Origin: Microbacterium sufflavum
GTDB lineage: Bacteria; Actinomycetota; Actinomycetes; Actinomycetales; Microbacteriaceae
Direction: 5' to 3'
DNA length: 64,000 nucleotides
Assembly (NCBI RefSeq): GCF_023091155.1
Contig: NZ_JAHWXK010000001.1
Span: forward strand, 1,488,001 to 1,552,000
In this document: positions 51,152-60,882 of the stretch, piece after piece
Numbering within the stretch: the first letter of the stretch is position 1
How the letters are laid out: each line of letters starts with the position of its first letter
Notes under the pieces: model-generated
Seen by the model: the letters and a program-made list of their open reading frames with translations, nothing else
Database searches by the model: none
Told to the model about the DNA's origin: nothing
Made by a program: the position numbers and the translations under genes

Positions 51152-52207
51152 ATGGCACAGCGTGAACACGTCCCGGCCCGCCGCCCGACCCTGCGGATGG
51201 TCGCCGAGCGCGCCGGGGTGTCGACCGCGACCGTGTCGTACGTGTTCTCCGGACGGGCGGGTGCCAGCGGCGCCGGTGTCGCCGAGGCCACGGCCGCCCG
51301 GGTGCTCGCCGCGGCGGAGGAGCTGAACTACCGCCCGAACACCGCGGCGCGGGCCATCCGCACCGGGCGCAGCGGCATGGTGCAGCTCTCCCTGCACATG
51401 CTCAGCGACCCGTGGTCGCTCGCGGTGGCCGACGCCGTGAACGCCGAGGCCAACAAGCACGGCCTGACCACGCTGATCCTCGCGGACGGCGACTGGCACG
51501 CCGCGCTCGACCGCGTGGAGAGCGACGTGGCCTACCTCGACGGGGTGGGCCTGGACGAGGAGGACGCCCGGCGGCTGGGCGACCTCGTCAAGCGCGGACA
51601 GCGGCTCGTCGTGTTCTCGGAGCACCTGGAGCCGGACGGCTTCGACGTGATCCGCTCCGACGCGATCCCCGGGTGCGAGCTCGCGATGGACCACCTCCTG
51701 GAACGGCACACCGCCATCGGCTGCATCGCCGCGGAGGGAGCCGTGCGCCTCGCGGGGACGCAGGTGACGCGGTACACGCCCTACGTCGAGAAGCTCGCGG
51801 CGGCCGGGATCGAGCGCACGCCGGAGTGGACCGTGACCTACGCGGAGACCCAGGCGAGCGCGTTCACCGCGGCCATCGAGCTGCTGTCGCGGGACGATCG
51901 CCCGGACGCCGTCTACGCCACGACCGACTTCGCCGCGATCGCCGCGATCAACGCCGCCCACATGCTCGGGCTGCGGGTGCCGCACGACGTCGCGGTGATC
52001 GGCGTCGGCAACACCCCCGACGCCCGGCTCATCGCCCCGACGCTGACCACGGTCGGCCCCACCGACTTCTACGAGCGGCAGGCGCGCATCATCGTCGACC
52101 GCGCCCTCGAGAGCGATCCGTCGCCGGGAACCCTGCACGAGTTCCCGTGGTCGCTCGTCCCCGGCGGCTCGACCGACCTCGACGCCCCCGCCCCGCGCGC
52201 CCGCTGA
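51152..52207 (+). CDS. LacI-family regulator
   Basis: 351 residues. HTH at about 11-65 with T-L-R-M-V-A-E-R-A-G-V-S-T-A-T-V-S-Y-V-F-S, and R-P-N-T-A-A-R-A-I-R-T-G-R hinge. The periplasmic-binding-type effector domain follows (about 70-340). It lies inside the transporter operon, 3 bp after a permease, so expression is self-linked. The dyad at 47972-47987 is the likely target. Confidence 0.93.
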   Translation: MAQREHVPARRPTLRMVAERAGVSTATVSYVFSGRAGASGAGVAEATAARVLAAAEELNYRPNTAARAIRTGRSGMVQLSLHMLSDPWSLAVADAVNAEANKHGLTTLILADGDWHAALDRVESDVAYLDGVGLDEEDARRLGDLVKRGQRLVVFSEHLEPDGFDVIRSDAIPGCELAMDHLLERHTAIGCIAAEGAVRLAGTQVTRYTPYVEKLAAAGIERTPEWTVTYAETQASAFTAAIELLSRDDRPDAVYATTDFAAIAAINAAHMLGLRVPHDVAVIGVGNTPDARLIAPTLTTVGPTDFYERQARIIVDRALESDPSPGTLHEFPWSLVPGGSTDLDAPAPRAR

Positions 52208-52249
52208 ACCGCGACCCCTCTCTGCATCGACTTTCACGAAGGACTTCTG

Positions 52250-53431
52250 TTGGACCTCCACATCGGCATCATCGGCTTCGGCGCGCGCTCCACCCTCCAC
52301 GAGGAGGTGCACCGCCCGGGTCACGGCTCCCGCATCACAGCGGTGTGCGACCTCTCGCCCCGCGCCAGGGACGACGCCCGCGCGCTCGTGCCCGACGCCC
52401 TCATCACCGACTCGCTCGACGACCTGCTCGCCTCGGGCGTCGACGCGGTCATGGTGCTCACGCCGGACGACACCCACGCCGCCCTGACGATCCGGGCGCT
52501 GGAGGCCGGGGTGCCCGTGTTCTGCGAGAAGCCGCTCGCGATCGACCTCGCCGACGCCGACCGCATGCTCGCCACCGCGCGGCGCACCGGCACCCGTCTC
52601 TACATCGGGCACAACATGCGTCACATGCCCGTGATCACCCTGATGCGCGACCTGATCCGGCAGGGGCGCATCGGCCAGGTCAAGGCCGTGTGGGTGCGGC
52701 ACTTCGTCGGCCACGGCGGGGACTTCTACTTCAAGGACTGGCACGCCGACCGCAGCCGCACCACCGGGCTGCTGCTGCAGAAGGGCGCCCACGACCTCGA
52801 CATCATCCACTGGCTCGCCGGCGCCTACACGGAGCGGGTCGCGGCGATGGGCGGGCTGAGCGTGTACGGCGACATCGCCGACCGCCGTGACCGCACGGGG
52901 GAGCGGATGCCCGACTGGTTCAGCATGGACAACTGGCCGCCCACGGCGCTCACCGGGCTGCACCCCGTGGTCGACGTGGAGGACATCTCGATGGTGAACC
53001 TGCAGCTCGAGGGCGGGATCCTCGCGTCGTACCAGCAGTGCCACTTCACGCCGGACTACTGGCGCAACTACACGGTGATCGGCACCGAGGGCCGCATCGA
53101 GAACCTCGGCGACGTGGCCGGCAGCGAGGTGCGGCTGTGGAACCGGCGGCACGCGGGAGCGGCCCCGGCCGACGAGACCTTCATCGTGCCGGAGGTGCCG
53201 GACGCGGGCCACGACGGGGCGGACGCCCTGCTCGTCGCCGAGTTCCTCCGGTTCGTGCGACACGGCGGGCTCACCGCGACCTCGCCGGTTGCAGCGCGCG
53301 AGGCCGTGGCGGCCGGGATCCTCGCGACCGCGTCGCTGCGCGGAGACGGCTCGGCGATCGCGGTGCCGCCGCTCGACCCCGACCTCGTGGCCTACTTCGA
53401 GCGCGGACAGGTCGAGACCGCCGCGGCCTGA
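52250..53431 (+). CDS. Gfo/Idh/MocA-family oxidoreductase, second system
   Basis: 393 residues. The Rossmann motif G-I-I-G-F-G-A-R-S-T, E-K-P-L-A near residue 99, and a longer C-terminal domain than the first copy. TTG start (52250) with GAAGGA spaced in front. It closes the sugar operon and probably dehydrogenates the imported sugar or inositol. Confidence 0.9.
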   Translation: MDLHIGIIGFGARSTLHEEVHRPGHGSRITAVCDLSPRARDDARALVPDALITDSLDDLLASGVDAVMVLTPDDTHAALTIRALEAGVPVFCEKPLAIDLADADRMLATARRTGTRLYIGHNMRHMPVITLMRDLIRQGRIGQVKAVWVRHFVGHGGDFYFKDWHADRSRTTGLLLQKGAHDLDIIHWLAGAYTERVAAMGGLSVYGDIADRRDRTGERMPDWFSMDNWPPTALTGLHPVVDVEDISMVNLQLEGGILASYQQCHFTPDYWRNYTVIGTEGRIENLGDVAGSEVRLWNRRHAGAAPADETFIVPEVPDAGHDGADALLVAEFLRFVRHGGLTATSPVAAREAVAAGILATASLRGDGSAIAVPPLDPDLVAYFERGQVETAAA

Positions 53432-53475
53432 GCCGACGCGGAGCCGCGGCTCTCAGGCTCCTCACACCGGAGCGA

Positions 53476-53495
53476 ATGTACAAACGTACATGTAC
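53476..53495. promoter_or_regulatory. TetR-type operator
   Basis: ATGTAC-AAAC-GTACAT (53476-53491) is a perfect dyad that overlaps a second palindrome, GTACATGTAC (53486-53495), 20 bp before the TetR start. Overlapping dyads are typical of TetR/QacR sites. Probably controls the regulator and the RND gene. Confidence 0.7.
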
Positions 53496-53515
53496 GGGTG
53501 TGCGGGAGGTGCGGG

Positions 53516-54103
53516 ATGGCGGAGACCGGGCGTCGACGGCGCGACCCCGAAGCGCGCCGCCGGGAGATCGTGACCGCCGCAGCCGAGCTGATCGTCGAGG
53601 TCGGCGCCGAGGCCATCACGCACCGCATGGTCGCCGCCAGGGCGGGGGTGCCGCTCGGCGCCACGACGCAGTACTTCGCCACGCTCGACGACCTCCGCGG
53701 CGCCGCGTTCCGCGCCCTCGCCGACGAGATCGAGTCCCGGCTCGACGGCGTGCGGCAGACCCTCGCCGAGCAGGGAGCGGGGCCCGGGGTGATCGCGGCC
53801 CTCGTGTGCCGGAGCGCCGAAGACGGCCACGCCGTGCAGGCCGACCGCGCCGTGGTCACCGCGGCCGTGCACGACCCGCGACTGCGCGAACTCGCCCGCC
53901 ACCTGTCGGACCGCCTGGTCGACCTGCTCGAGCCGACCTATGGCGCCGACCGCGCCAAAGCGGCGATGATCTTCATCGACGGGGTCATGTGGAGCACGCA
54001 CATCCGCGACGACCGCCTCGATCAGTCCTTCCTCGAGACCGCACTGGCGCGGATCCTCGGAGATCCCCTCTCCACCCCCTCCGCTGCGACAGCCACCCCC
54101 TGA
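53516..54103 (+). CDS. TetR-family regulator
   Basis: 195 residues. The HTH (about 12-55: R-R-R-E-I-V-T-A-A-A-E-L-I, I-T-H-R-M-V-A-A-R-A-G-V, T-T-Q-Y-F-A) is clear; the rest is the ligand-binding helical domain. ATG follows GGGAGGTGC. An upstream GTG (53498) in frame lacks a good site. It is 16 bp before the RND gene and probably represses it. Confidence 0.9.
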   Translation: MAETGRRRRDPEARRREIVTAAAELIVEVGAEAITHRMVAARAGVPLGATTQYFATLDDLRGAAFRALADEIESRLDGVRQTLAEQGAGPGVIAALVCRSAEDGHAVQADRAVVTAAVHDPRLRELARHLSDRLVDLLEPTYGADRAKAAMIFIDGVMWSTHIRDDRLDQSFLETALARILGDPLSTPSAATATP

Positions 54104-54119
54104 CACCGAGGAACACGCC

Positions 54120-57100
54120 TTGTCGAAACTCGCCATCCTCAGCCTGAAGAACCGCGCCCTCATCGCGCTCGTGACGATCGTCGCGGCCGTGTTCGGCGGG
54201 CTCGCGCTCACCAACCTCAAGCAGGAGCTGATCCCCTCGCTCGAGCTGCCCGCGCTCGTGGTCATGACGACGTACCCCGGCGCCTCGCCCGAGGTGGTCG
54301 AGAACGACGTCTCCACCCCGATCGAGTCCGCGATCCAGGGCGTGCCCGACCTGGAGTCGACCACCGCGACCAGCACGACCAATGCGTCGATCGTGCAGGC
54401 GATGTTCGCGTACGGGACGAACCTCGCCACGGCCGAACAGAAGATCCAGCAGGCGATCAACCGCATCTCCTCGCAGCTGCCGGAGGACGTCACGCCGCAG
54501 GTGCTGTCGGTGTCGATCGACGACTTCCCGGTGATCCAGGTGGCCGTGACCGGCTTCGACGACGCCGACAACGCGCAGGCCCAGCTCGAGAGCGTCGCCA
54601 TCCCCGACCTGGAGGACGTGGACGGCGTCAACGCGGCCGAGATCGTCGGCGGGGTCGGCCAGCGCATCACCATCACACCCGACGTGGGCCGCCTGGCCGC
54701 GGAGGGGCAGAGCACGCAGGCGATCAGCTCGGCCCTGCAGCAGAACGGCACGCTGTTCCCCGGTGGTGACATCACCGAGAACGGCGAGACGCTGACCGTG
54801 CAGACCGGGGCCAAGATCACCTCGGTCGACGAGATCGCCGCGCTGCCCCTCGTCGGCACCTCCCTCACGATCGGCGACGTCGCGACCGTCACCCAGGCGT
54901 CCGACCCGGTCACCTCGATCTCCCGCGTGGACGGGAAGGATGCGCTGTCGATCTCGATCACCAAGCTGCCCGCCGCCAACACGGTCGAGGTGTCGCAGGG
55001 CGTGATCGCCGCGCTCGACGAGATCGGCAAGGCACTGCCCGACGCGGAGTTCACGGTCGTGTTCGACCAGGCGCCGTTCATCGTGCAGTCCATCGACACG
55101 CTCGCCACCGAGGGCCTGCTCGGCCTCGTGATGGCCGTGCTCGTGATCCTCGTGTTCCTGCTCTCGGTGCGCTCGACCCTGGTCACGGCGATCTCGATCC
55201 CGACCTCCGTGCTCATCACGTTCATCGGGCTGCAGGCGTTCGGCTACTCGCTCAACGTGCTGACCCTCGGGGCGCTGACGATCGCGATCGGCCGTGTGGT
55301 CGACGACTCGATCGTGGTGATCGAGAACATCAAGAGGCACTACGTCGGCGACGCCGACAAGGGCGATGCGATCCGGCTCGCGGTGCGGGAGGTCGCCGCG
55401 GCGATCACCGCGTCGACGATCACGACCGTGGCGGTGTTCCTGCCGATCGTGTTCGTCGGCGACATGGTCGGCGAGCTGTTCCGGCCGTTCGCGATGACCG
55501 TGACGATCGCGATGGTGGCGTCGCTGCTCGTCGCGCTCACGATCGTGCCGGTGCTCGCGTACTGGTTCCTCAAGCCCGGCAAGCCGCTGCTCGACGAGCA
55601 CGGGAACGCGATCGACCCCGAGCACCCCGACGCGCCGCCGACGGCGCTGCAGCGCGGCTACCGGCCGATCCTCGGCTGGACGCTGAAGCATTCCGGACTC
55701 ACGGTGGTCCTCGCGGTGGTCGTGCTCGGCGCGACGCTGGCCGCGGCCCCGCTCATGAAGGTGAACTTCCTCAGCGACTCCGGGCAGAACACCATGACGG
55801 TGACGCAGGATCTCGGGCCGACCGCGAGCCTGGAGGCGAAGTCCGACGCGGCAGCGCCCGTGGAGGAGGCGCTGCTCGACATCGACGGCATCGAGCACGT
55901 GCAGGCCTCGATCGGGTCGAGCGGCTCCGCCCTGCGCGACGCCTTCTCCGGCGGCGCCGGCATCACCTACTCGGTGCTCACCGACGGCGACGCCGACCAG
56001 GAGAAGCTGCGCGCCGAGGTGCAGGACGCGATCGACGGCCTCGGGGACGAGGTCGGAGACGTCACCGTGGCCTCCTCCGCCGGCTTCGGCTCCAGCGACA
56101 TCGAGATCACCGTCACCGCCTCGAACGGCGACGACCTCGCCACCGCCACCTCCGCGCTGGTGGAGGAGCTCGACGGGCGCGACGGCATCGGCCAGGTGAC
56201 CGACAACCTCGCCGAGGCGCTGCCCTACATCGCGGTCGTGGTCGACCGGGAGGCCGCGGCCCAGGTCGGGCTGTCGGAGGTCGCGGTGGGCTCGATCGTG
56301 TCGAACACCATGCGCCCGCAGCAGATCGGGTCGGTCGAGATCGACGACACCGCTCTCACGGTGTACCTCGTGAACCCCGCGCCGCCGACGACCGTGGCGG
56401 CGCTGCAGCAGCTCGCCATCCCGACCGCCGCGGGCATCGTGCCCCTGCAGGACATCGCGACGGTCGAGCAGCGCAACGGCCCCACCTCGATCACGACCGA
56501 GCAGGGCCGCCGGACCGCGACGGTCACGGTCCCGCCCGCGTCGGACAACCTCGCGGTGGCCACGCAGTCGGTGAGCGCCGCCATCGCCGCGGTCGACCTG
56601 CCCGACGGTGCTTCGGCCGAGGTCGGCGGTGTCGCCTCGCAGCAGGCCGACTCGTTCTCGCAGCTGGGTCTCGCGATGCTCGCGGCCATCCTGATCGTGT
56701 ACGTGGTGATGGTCGCGACCTTCAAGTCGCTGCGCCAGCCGCTGCTGCTGCTCGTGTCGGTGCCGTTCGCGGCGACCGGCGCCATCCTGCTGCAGATCGT
56801 GACGGGCGTGCCCCTGGGCGTGGCCTCGCTGATCGGCGTGCTGATGCTGATCGGCATCGTGGTCACGAACGCGATCGTGCTGGTCGACCTCGTCAACCAG
56901 TACCGAGAGAAGGGGCTGTCGACCGCTGACGCGGTGATGGCGGGAGGCGAGAAGCGTCTGCGCCCCATCCTGATGACCGCGCTCGCCACGATCCTCGCGC
57001 TGACGCCGATGGCGCTCGGCATCACGGGTCACGGCGGGTTCATCTCGCAGCCGCTCGCGATCGTCGTGATCGGCGGACTCATCTCCTCGACCGTGCTCAC

Positions 57101-57329
57101 GCTCATCGTGCTGCCGACGCTGTACAACCTCGTCGAGGGCGCGAAGGAGCGGCGCCGCGCACGGCGGGGCGACGGCGGCACGGGCGACGACGGTTCCGGC
57201 CCGGACGCCCCGGCGTCACCCGTCGCGCCCACCGGAGCGGCCGCGCAGCCCGTCATCTCGGGAGCCACGGTCCACGCGGACGGCACGCCGGTCAGTCGCC
57301 GGGAGCTGCGCGACCACCACGGCGAGTAG
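54120..57329 (+). CDS. RND-family efflux transporter (HAE/SwrC-like)
   Basis: 1069 residues with 12 membrane helices and two large external loops, the AcrB-type layout. The proton-relay pair D-D appears in G-R-V-V-D-D-S-I-V-V-I-E-N near residue 405. P-x-L-x-x-P-x-V-x-V-x-x-x-Y-P-G-A is present at the first extracytoplasmic loop (Y-P-G-A-S-P-E-V-V). No periplasmic adaptor gene lies beside it, as in Bacillus SwrC. TTG start. It has an Ala/Gly/Pro-rich C-tail. Substrate unknown. Confidence 0.93.
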   Translation: MSKLAILSLKNRALIALVTIVAAVFGGLALTNLKQELIPSLELPALVVMTTYPGASPEVVENDVSTPIESAIQGVPDLESTTATSTTNASIVQAMFAYGTNLATAEQKIQQAINRISSQLPEDVTPQVLSVSIDDFPVIQVAVTGFDDADNAQAQLESVAIPDLEDVDGVNAAEIVGGVGQRITITPDVGRLAAEGQSTQAISSALQQNGTLFPGGDITENGETLTVQTGAKITSVDEIAALPLVGTSLTIGDVATVTQASDPVTSISRVDGKDALSISITKLPAANTVEVSQGVIAALDEIGKALPDAEFTVVFDQAPFIVQSIDTLATEGLLGLVMAVLVILVFLLSVRSTLVTAISIPTSVLITFIGLQAFGYSLNVLTLGALTIAIGRVVDDSIVVIENIKRHYVGDADKGDAIRLAVREVAAAITASTITTVAVFLPIVFVGDMVGELFRPFAMTVTIAMVASLLVALTIVPVLAYWFLKPGKPLLDEHGNAIDPEHPDAPPTALQRGYRPILGWTLKHSGLTVVLAVVVLGATLAAAPLMKVNFLSDSGQNTMTVTQDLGPTASLEAKSDAAAPVEEALLDIDGIEHVQASIGSSGSALRDAFSGGAGITYSVLTDGDADQEKLRAEVQDAIDGLGDEVGDVTVASSAGFGSSDIEITVTASNGDDLATATSALVEELDGRDGIGQVTDNLAEALPYIAVVVDREAAAQVGLSEVAVGSIVSNTMRPQQIGSVEIDDTALTVYLVNPAPPTTVAALQQLAIPTAAGIVPLQDIATVEQRNGPTSITTEQGRRTATVTVPPASDNLAVATQSVSAAIAAVDLPDGASAEVGGVASQQADSFSQLGLAMLAAILIVYVVMVATFKSLRQPLLLLVSVPFAATGAILLQIVTGVPLGVASLIGVLMLIGIVVTNAIVLVDLVNQYREKGLSTADAVMAGGEKRLRPILMTALATILALTPMALGITGHGGFISQPLAIVVIGGLISSTVLTLIVLPTLYNLVEGAKERRRARRGDGGTGDDGSGPDAPASPVAPTGAAAQPVISGATVHADGTPVSRRELRDHHGE

Positions 57330-57348
57330 AGCGCGCCACGACTCCGCG

Positions 57349-57393
57349 GAAGGGGCCCCGATGCACATCAGACGATGGGGATCGGGGCCCTTC
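57349..57393. terminator. Hairpin terminator between RND and aldose epimerase genes
   Basis: GAAGGGGCCCCGAT pairs with ATCGGGGCCCTTC (one bulged G) around an 18-nt loop. The genes are convergent, so it may act both ways. Confidence 0.8.
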
Positions 57394-57422
57394 GCGCGCG
57401 GATCGGAGGAGGTGCGTCGGCC

Positions 57423-58319
57423 TCAGCCGAACGTGATGCCCCACTCCAGCGTCCAGGTCTCGCCCTGAGCCAGGCGGCGCAGCCCGATCCCGCTGTTGAA
57501 CGCGTCGGCGGGGGCCGTCATCGGTTCGATCGCGACGGCGAGCGGCGTGCCGGGGTAGTTCCGCGCCGTGTACACCTGGGCGACGTCGAAGCCCTCGCCC
57601 TGCCACAGCGTGACGGTGCGGCCGTCGGGCGCGGTGAGGGTGTGGCGCACGCGGCCGTCGGCGTCGCGGTCGAGATCGGTCAGCCCGGTGTCGAGCGTCG
57701 CATCGCCCAGGCGCAGCCCCGTGCGCAGCGCCGGATCGGCGGGCCGGGTGCCGACCGGCAGCAGGCGGTCGTCGGTCTCGAAGGCGGTCTGCGCGGGAAC
57801 CCGCAGCACCAGCTCGTGCGGGTCGACGTCGCCGATCGTGACGAACGGGTGCGTGCCGAGCGCGACCGGCGCCGCGGACTCCGACCAGTTCGTGATGGTG
57901 TGCGTGACCTCGATGCCGTCGGCGGTGAGCACGTAGGCGACCGAGGTCTCGAGCAGATACGGGTAACCCGTCTGCGGATACACCGTGGCGCGCAGGGTCG
58001 CCGCGGCGTCGGTCTGCTCGACCGCGTACGGCGTGAAGCGGAGCAGGCCGTGGCTGGCATTGGCCGTCTTGGGCTCGGAGACCGTGAGCTGGCGGACCGT
58101 GCCCTCGTCGTCCCAGCGGCCGTCGCGGATGCGGTTGGGCCAGGGGACGAGCACGACGCCGGAGCACGACGGGGTGGGGGCGTCGAGCGGGTACGGGGGC
58201 ACGAGGTCGACCTCGCCGATGCGGAGGGAGCGCAGCGACGCGCCGACCTGGGCGATCTGCGCTGTCACCTCGCCGAGTCCGAGGTGCACCTGGAGGCCGG
58301 TGGGGGAGACGGGGGTCAC
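57423..58319 (-). CDS. Aldose 1-epimerase family protein (GalM-like)
   Basis: 298 residues. P-W-P-N-R-I-R-D-G-R-W, N-A-S-H-G-L-L (His near residue 90), G-T-H-P-F (second His near 158) and the catalytic Glu in A-I-E-P-M-T fit the GalM superfamily. It interconverts alpha and beta sugar anomers. This fits a genome with several sugar importers. Confidence 0.9.
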   Translation of the reverse strand: MTPVSPTGLQVHLGLGEVTAQIAQVGASLRSLRIGEVDLVPPYPLDAPTPSCSGVVLVPWPNRIRDGRWDDEGTVRQLTVSEPKTANASHGLLRFTPYAVEQTDAAATLRATVYPQTGYPYLLETSVAYVLTADGIEVTHTITNWSESAAPVALGTHPFVTIGDVDPHELVLRVPAQTAFETDDRLLPVGTRPADPALRTGLRLGDATLDTGLTDLDRDADGRVRHTLTAPDGRTVTLWQGEGFDVAQVYTARNYPGTPLAVAIEPMTAPADAFNSGIGLRRLAQGETWTLEWGITFG

Positions 58320-58363
58320 CCCGTCATCGTAGTGGGGCGCGGGTCGCTCCCAGGGTCGGCCGG

Positions 58364-58584
58364 TACACTGGCATGGTCGGCTTCGGACACCCGCGCAGGG
58401 CGCGGACGTTTTTCAGTGTGTGAAGTGTGAGTCCAGGGGCCGATGGTGAACGTCGATCGACGTGAATCAACCATCACAGGAATGGCCCCGGCCGCAGATC
58501 GTCCGGAACTCCGCATCCGTCGGAGTGCTTGCGCGCGTGCGCAGCGCTGTTCTCGTGCGAGAACGCAGAAGGACACCCCCCCGC
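58364..58584 (+). promoter_or_regulatory. Long leader of the DEAD-box helicase gene
   Basis: A TACACT -10-like hexamer at 58364-58369 predicts roughly 205-210 nt of untranslated RNA before the ATG. No good -35 is seen. Long leaders on RNA-helicase genes often carry cold-shock or autoregulatory structure. I see local stems but no known riboswitch. Confidence 0.4.
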
Positions 58585-60801
58585 ATGCCCAAGAACAAGA
58601 AGCCCAAGGGCGGCCGCGCCGCCGCCAACTTCGAGCCGCGCTACGGCGCCAAGAAGACCTCCTTCCACGAGCGGCACCGCGGTGCGCCCGCGCGTGACGG
58701 TGCGCGCGACGAGCGCGGTACCAGGGCCGACGCGAGCGACCGCCGCTCGACCGCCGGCTACGACCGTCGTCCCGGCAGCCGCAGCCCCAACCACCGCGGC
58801 TACCGCCCGGAGGAGACCGAGTCGGGCGCGCCCAAGCGCCGCTGGACCTCGCAGGAGCGCGCGGGCCGCGACGAGGCCCGCGGAATCCGCAACCGCGCCG
58901 AGTCCGGTCGCCGCGAGGCGCCGCATCGCCGTGACGACCGCGGCGGCCAGCGCCCCACCGGTCCCGGCACCTACCGCGACGACCGCGGTGCGGGCCGCTT
59001 CGACGACCGCCGTGACGACCGCGGCGGCCAGCAGCGTCAGGGCTTCCGCGACAACGACCACCGTGACGGCGGGCGCCCGCGGTTCGACGACCGCCGCGGC
59101 GACCGTCCTCGGTACGACCGCGACGACCGGGCCCGCTCGACCGACCGCGGCGACCGTCCCCGGTACGACCGCGACGACCGGGCCCGCTCGACCGACCGCC
59201 GTGACGACCGCGGCGCCGGGCGGTTCGACGACCGTCGCGGCGACCGTCCGCGCTACGCCGACCGGGGTGCGGACCGCGCGCGGTTCGACCGCGACGAGCG
59301 TCCGCGCCGCGACGACCGCGACGACCGGGGCCGCTCGAACGACCGCGGTCCCTCGCGCCCCGAGCGCTCGTACGACGCCGACCGCGCCCGCCGGGCCTTC
59401 GACCGCGACCGCACGCAGCGCGCGTTCGACGGGGAGCGGGAGCGTCCCCGCGCCTCGACCGGTGGCGCCTACCGCACCGAGCGTCCGCGCCGGGAGGAGC
59501 GCCCCAGCCGCAGCGACTGGAACGCCAAGCCCAAGGACGCCTTCACCCCGGGCGCCGACGTGGTGCACGAGCGCCTCGAAGCGCAGGCCGTGCAGGCCGT
59601 CGAGGTCGAGAACGTGACCTTCGCCGACCTCGGGCTCGGCTCGAACATCACCGAGACGCTGAAGAACCTCGGCGCCGAGACGCCCTTCCCGATCCAGGCG
59701 GCCAGCATCCCGGCCGTGCTGGAGGGGCGCGACGTGCTCGCCCGCGGTCGCACCGGCTCCGGCAAGACCATCGCGTTCGGCGCGCCGCTCGTGGAGCGCG
59801 TGCTCCAGTCGCAGGCGGGCAAGCGCCGCGAGTTCGGTCGTGCCCCGCGCGCGATCATCCTCGCCCCTACGCGCGAGCTCGCGCTGCAGATCGACCGCAC
59901 GATCCAGCCGATCGCCCGCAGCGTCGGACTGTTCACCACGCAGATCTACGGCGGCGTGCCGCAGGGCCGCCAGGTGGGTGCGCTCAAGAAGGGCGTCGAC
60001 ATCGTGATCGGCACGCCCGGACGCGTCGAGGATCTGATGAACCAGGGCAAGCTCGACCTGTCCGACTGCCGCATCGCGGTGCTGGACGAGGCCGACCACA
60101 TGTGCGAGCTCGGGTTCGTCGAGCCCGTGCAGCGCATCCTCCGCCGCACCGCCGAGGGCAGCCAGAAGCTGCTGTTCTCCGCGACGCTCGACCGCGAGGT
60201 CGCCGCGCTCGTCGACGAGTTCCTCGTGGACCCGGCCGTGTACGAGGTCGCCGGGGAGGACCAGGAGTCGAGCACGATCGAGCACCGGGTGCTGGTGATC
60301 GAGCACCGCGACAAGGCCGACATCCTCACGTCGCTCGTCGACCGCGAGGGCAAGACGCTCGTGTTCGCCCGCACCCGCGCCTACGCCGAGATGCTGGCGG
60401 AGCAGTTCGACGACGCCGGCATCCCCGCGGTGTCGCTGCACGGCGACCTGAACCAGGCCAAGCGCACGCGCAACCTGGAGAAGCTCACCTCGGGTCGCGT
60501 GAACGTGCTCGTGGCGACCGACGTCGCGGCGCGCGGCATCCACGTCGACGACATCGACCTGGTCGTGCAGGCCGACGCCCCCGACGAGTACAAGACCTAC
60601 CTGCACCGGTCGGGTCGCACGGGCCGCGCCGGTCGCTCGGGTCGCGTGGTGACGCTGATCACGCGTCAGCGCCAGCGTCGCATGAACGAGCTGCTGGAGC
60701 GTGCCGAGATCGAGGCGCCGTTCGAGAACGCCCGCCTGGACGACGACGTGATCGAGGAGATCGCCGGGCGTCAGCCGTCGACGGCCGACCTCACCGCCTG
60801 A
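58585..60801 (+). CDS. DEAD-box RNA helicase with long RGD-rich N-terminal extension
   Basis: 738 residues. The helicase core lies at about 345-720: Q-motif F-A-D-L-G-L, Walker A G-R-T-G-S-G-K-T near 391, P-T-R-E-L-A, D-E-A-D at 501-504, S-A-T, and R-T-G-R-A-G-R-S-G-R. The first about 340 residues are R/D/G-rich with repeats such as D-R-G-D-R-P-R-Y-D-R and D-D-R-G, predicted disordered and RNA-binding. In most bacteria such tails follow the core; here it precedes. It likely acts in ribosome assembly or mRNA turnover. Confidence 0.94.
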   Translation: MPKNKKPKGGRAAANFEPRYGAKKTSFHERHRGAPARDGARDERGTRADASDRRSTAGYDRRPGSRSPNHRGYRPEETESGAPKRRWTSQERAGRDEARGIRNRAESGRREAPHRRDDRGGQRPTGPGTYRDDRGAGRFDDRRDDRGGQQRQGFRDNDHRDGGRPRFDDRRGDRPRYDRDDRARSTDRGDRPRYDRDDRARSTDRRDDRGAGRFDDRRGDRPRYADRGADRARFDRDERPRRDDRDDRGRSNDRGPSRPERSYDADRARRAFDRDRTQRAFDGERERPRASTGGAYRTERPRREERPSRSDWNAKPKDAFTPGADVVHERLEAQAVQAVEVENVTFADLGLGSNITETLKNLGAETPFPIQAASIPAVLEGRDVLARGRTGSGKTIAFGAPLVERVLQSQAGKRREFGRAPRAIILAPTRELALQIDRTIQPIARSVGLFTTQIYGGVPQGRQVGALKKGVDIVIGTPGRVEDLMNQGKLDLSDCRIAVLDEADHMCELGFVEPVQRILRRTAEGSQKLLFSATLDREVAALVDEFLVDPAVYEVAGEDQESSTIEHRVLVIEHRDKADILTSLVDREGKTLVFARTRAYAEMLAEQFDDAGIPAVSLHGDLNQAKRTRNLEKLTSGRVNVLVATDVAARGIHVDDIDLVVQADAPDEYKTYLHRSGRTGRAGRSGRVVTLITRQRQRRMNELLERAEIEAPFENARLDDDVIEEIAGRQPSTADLTA

Positions 60802-60814
60802 TCGCCTTCGGATC

Positions 60815-60852
60815 GGAAAGGCCCCGGAGACCTCGGTCTCCGGGGCCTTTCC
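60815..60852. terminator. Strong hairpin terminator after the helicase gene
   Basis: GGAAAGGCCCCGGAGACC pairs with GGTCTCCGGGGCCTTTCC around a minimal loop (18-bp arms). It can also end the convergent yaeQ transcript. Confidence 0.92.
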
Positions 60853-60882
60853 GCGCTTCGCAGCCCGGTATCACCCGGGGTG

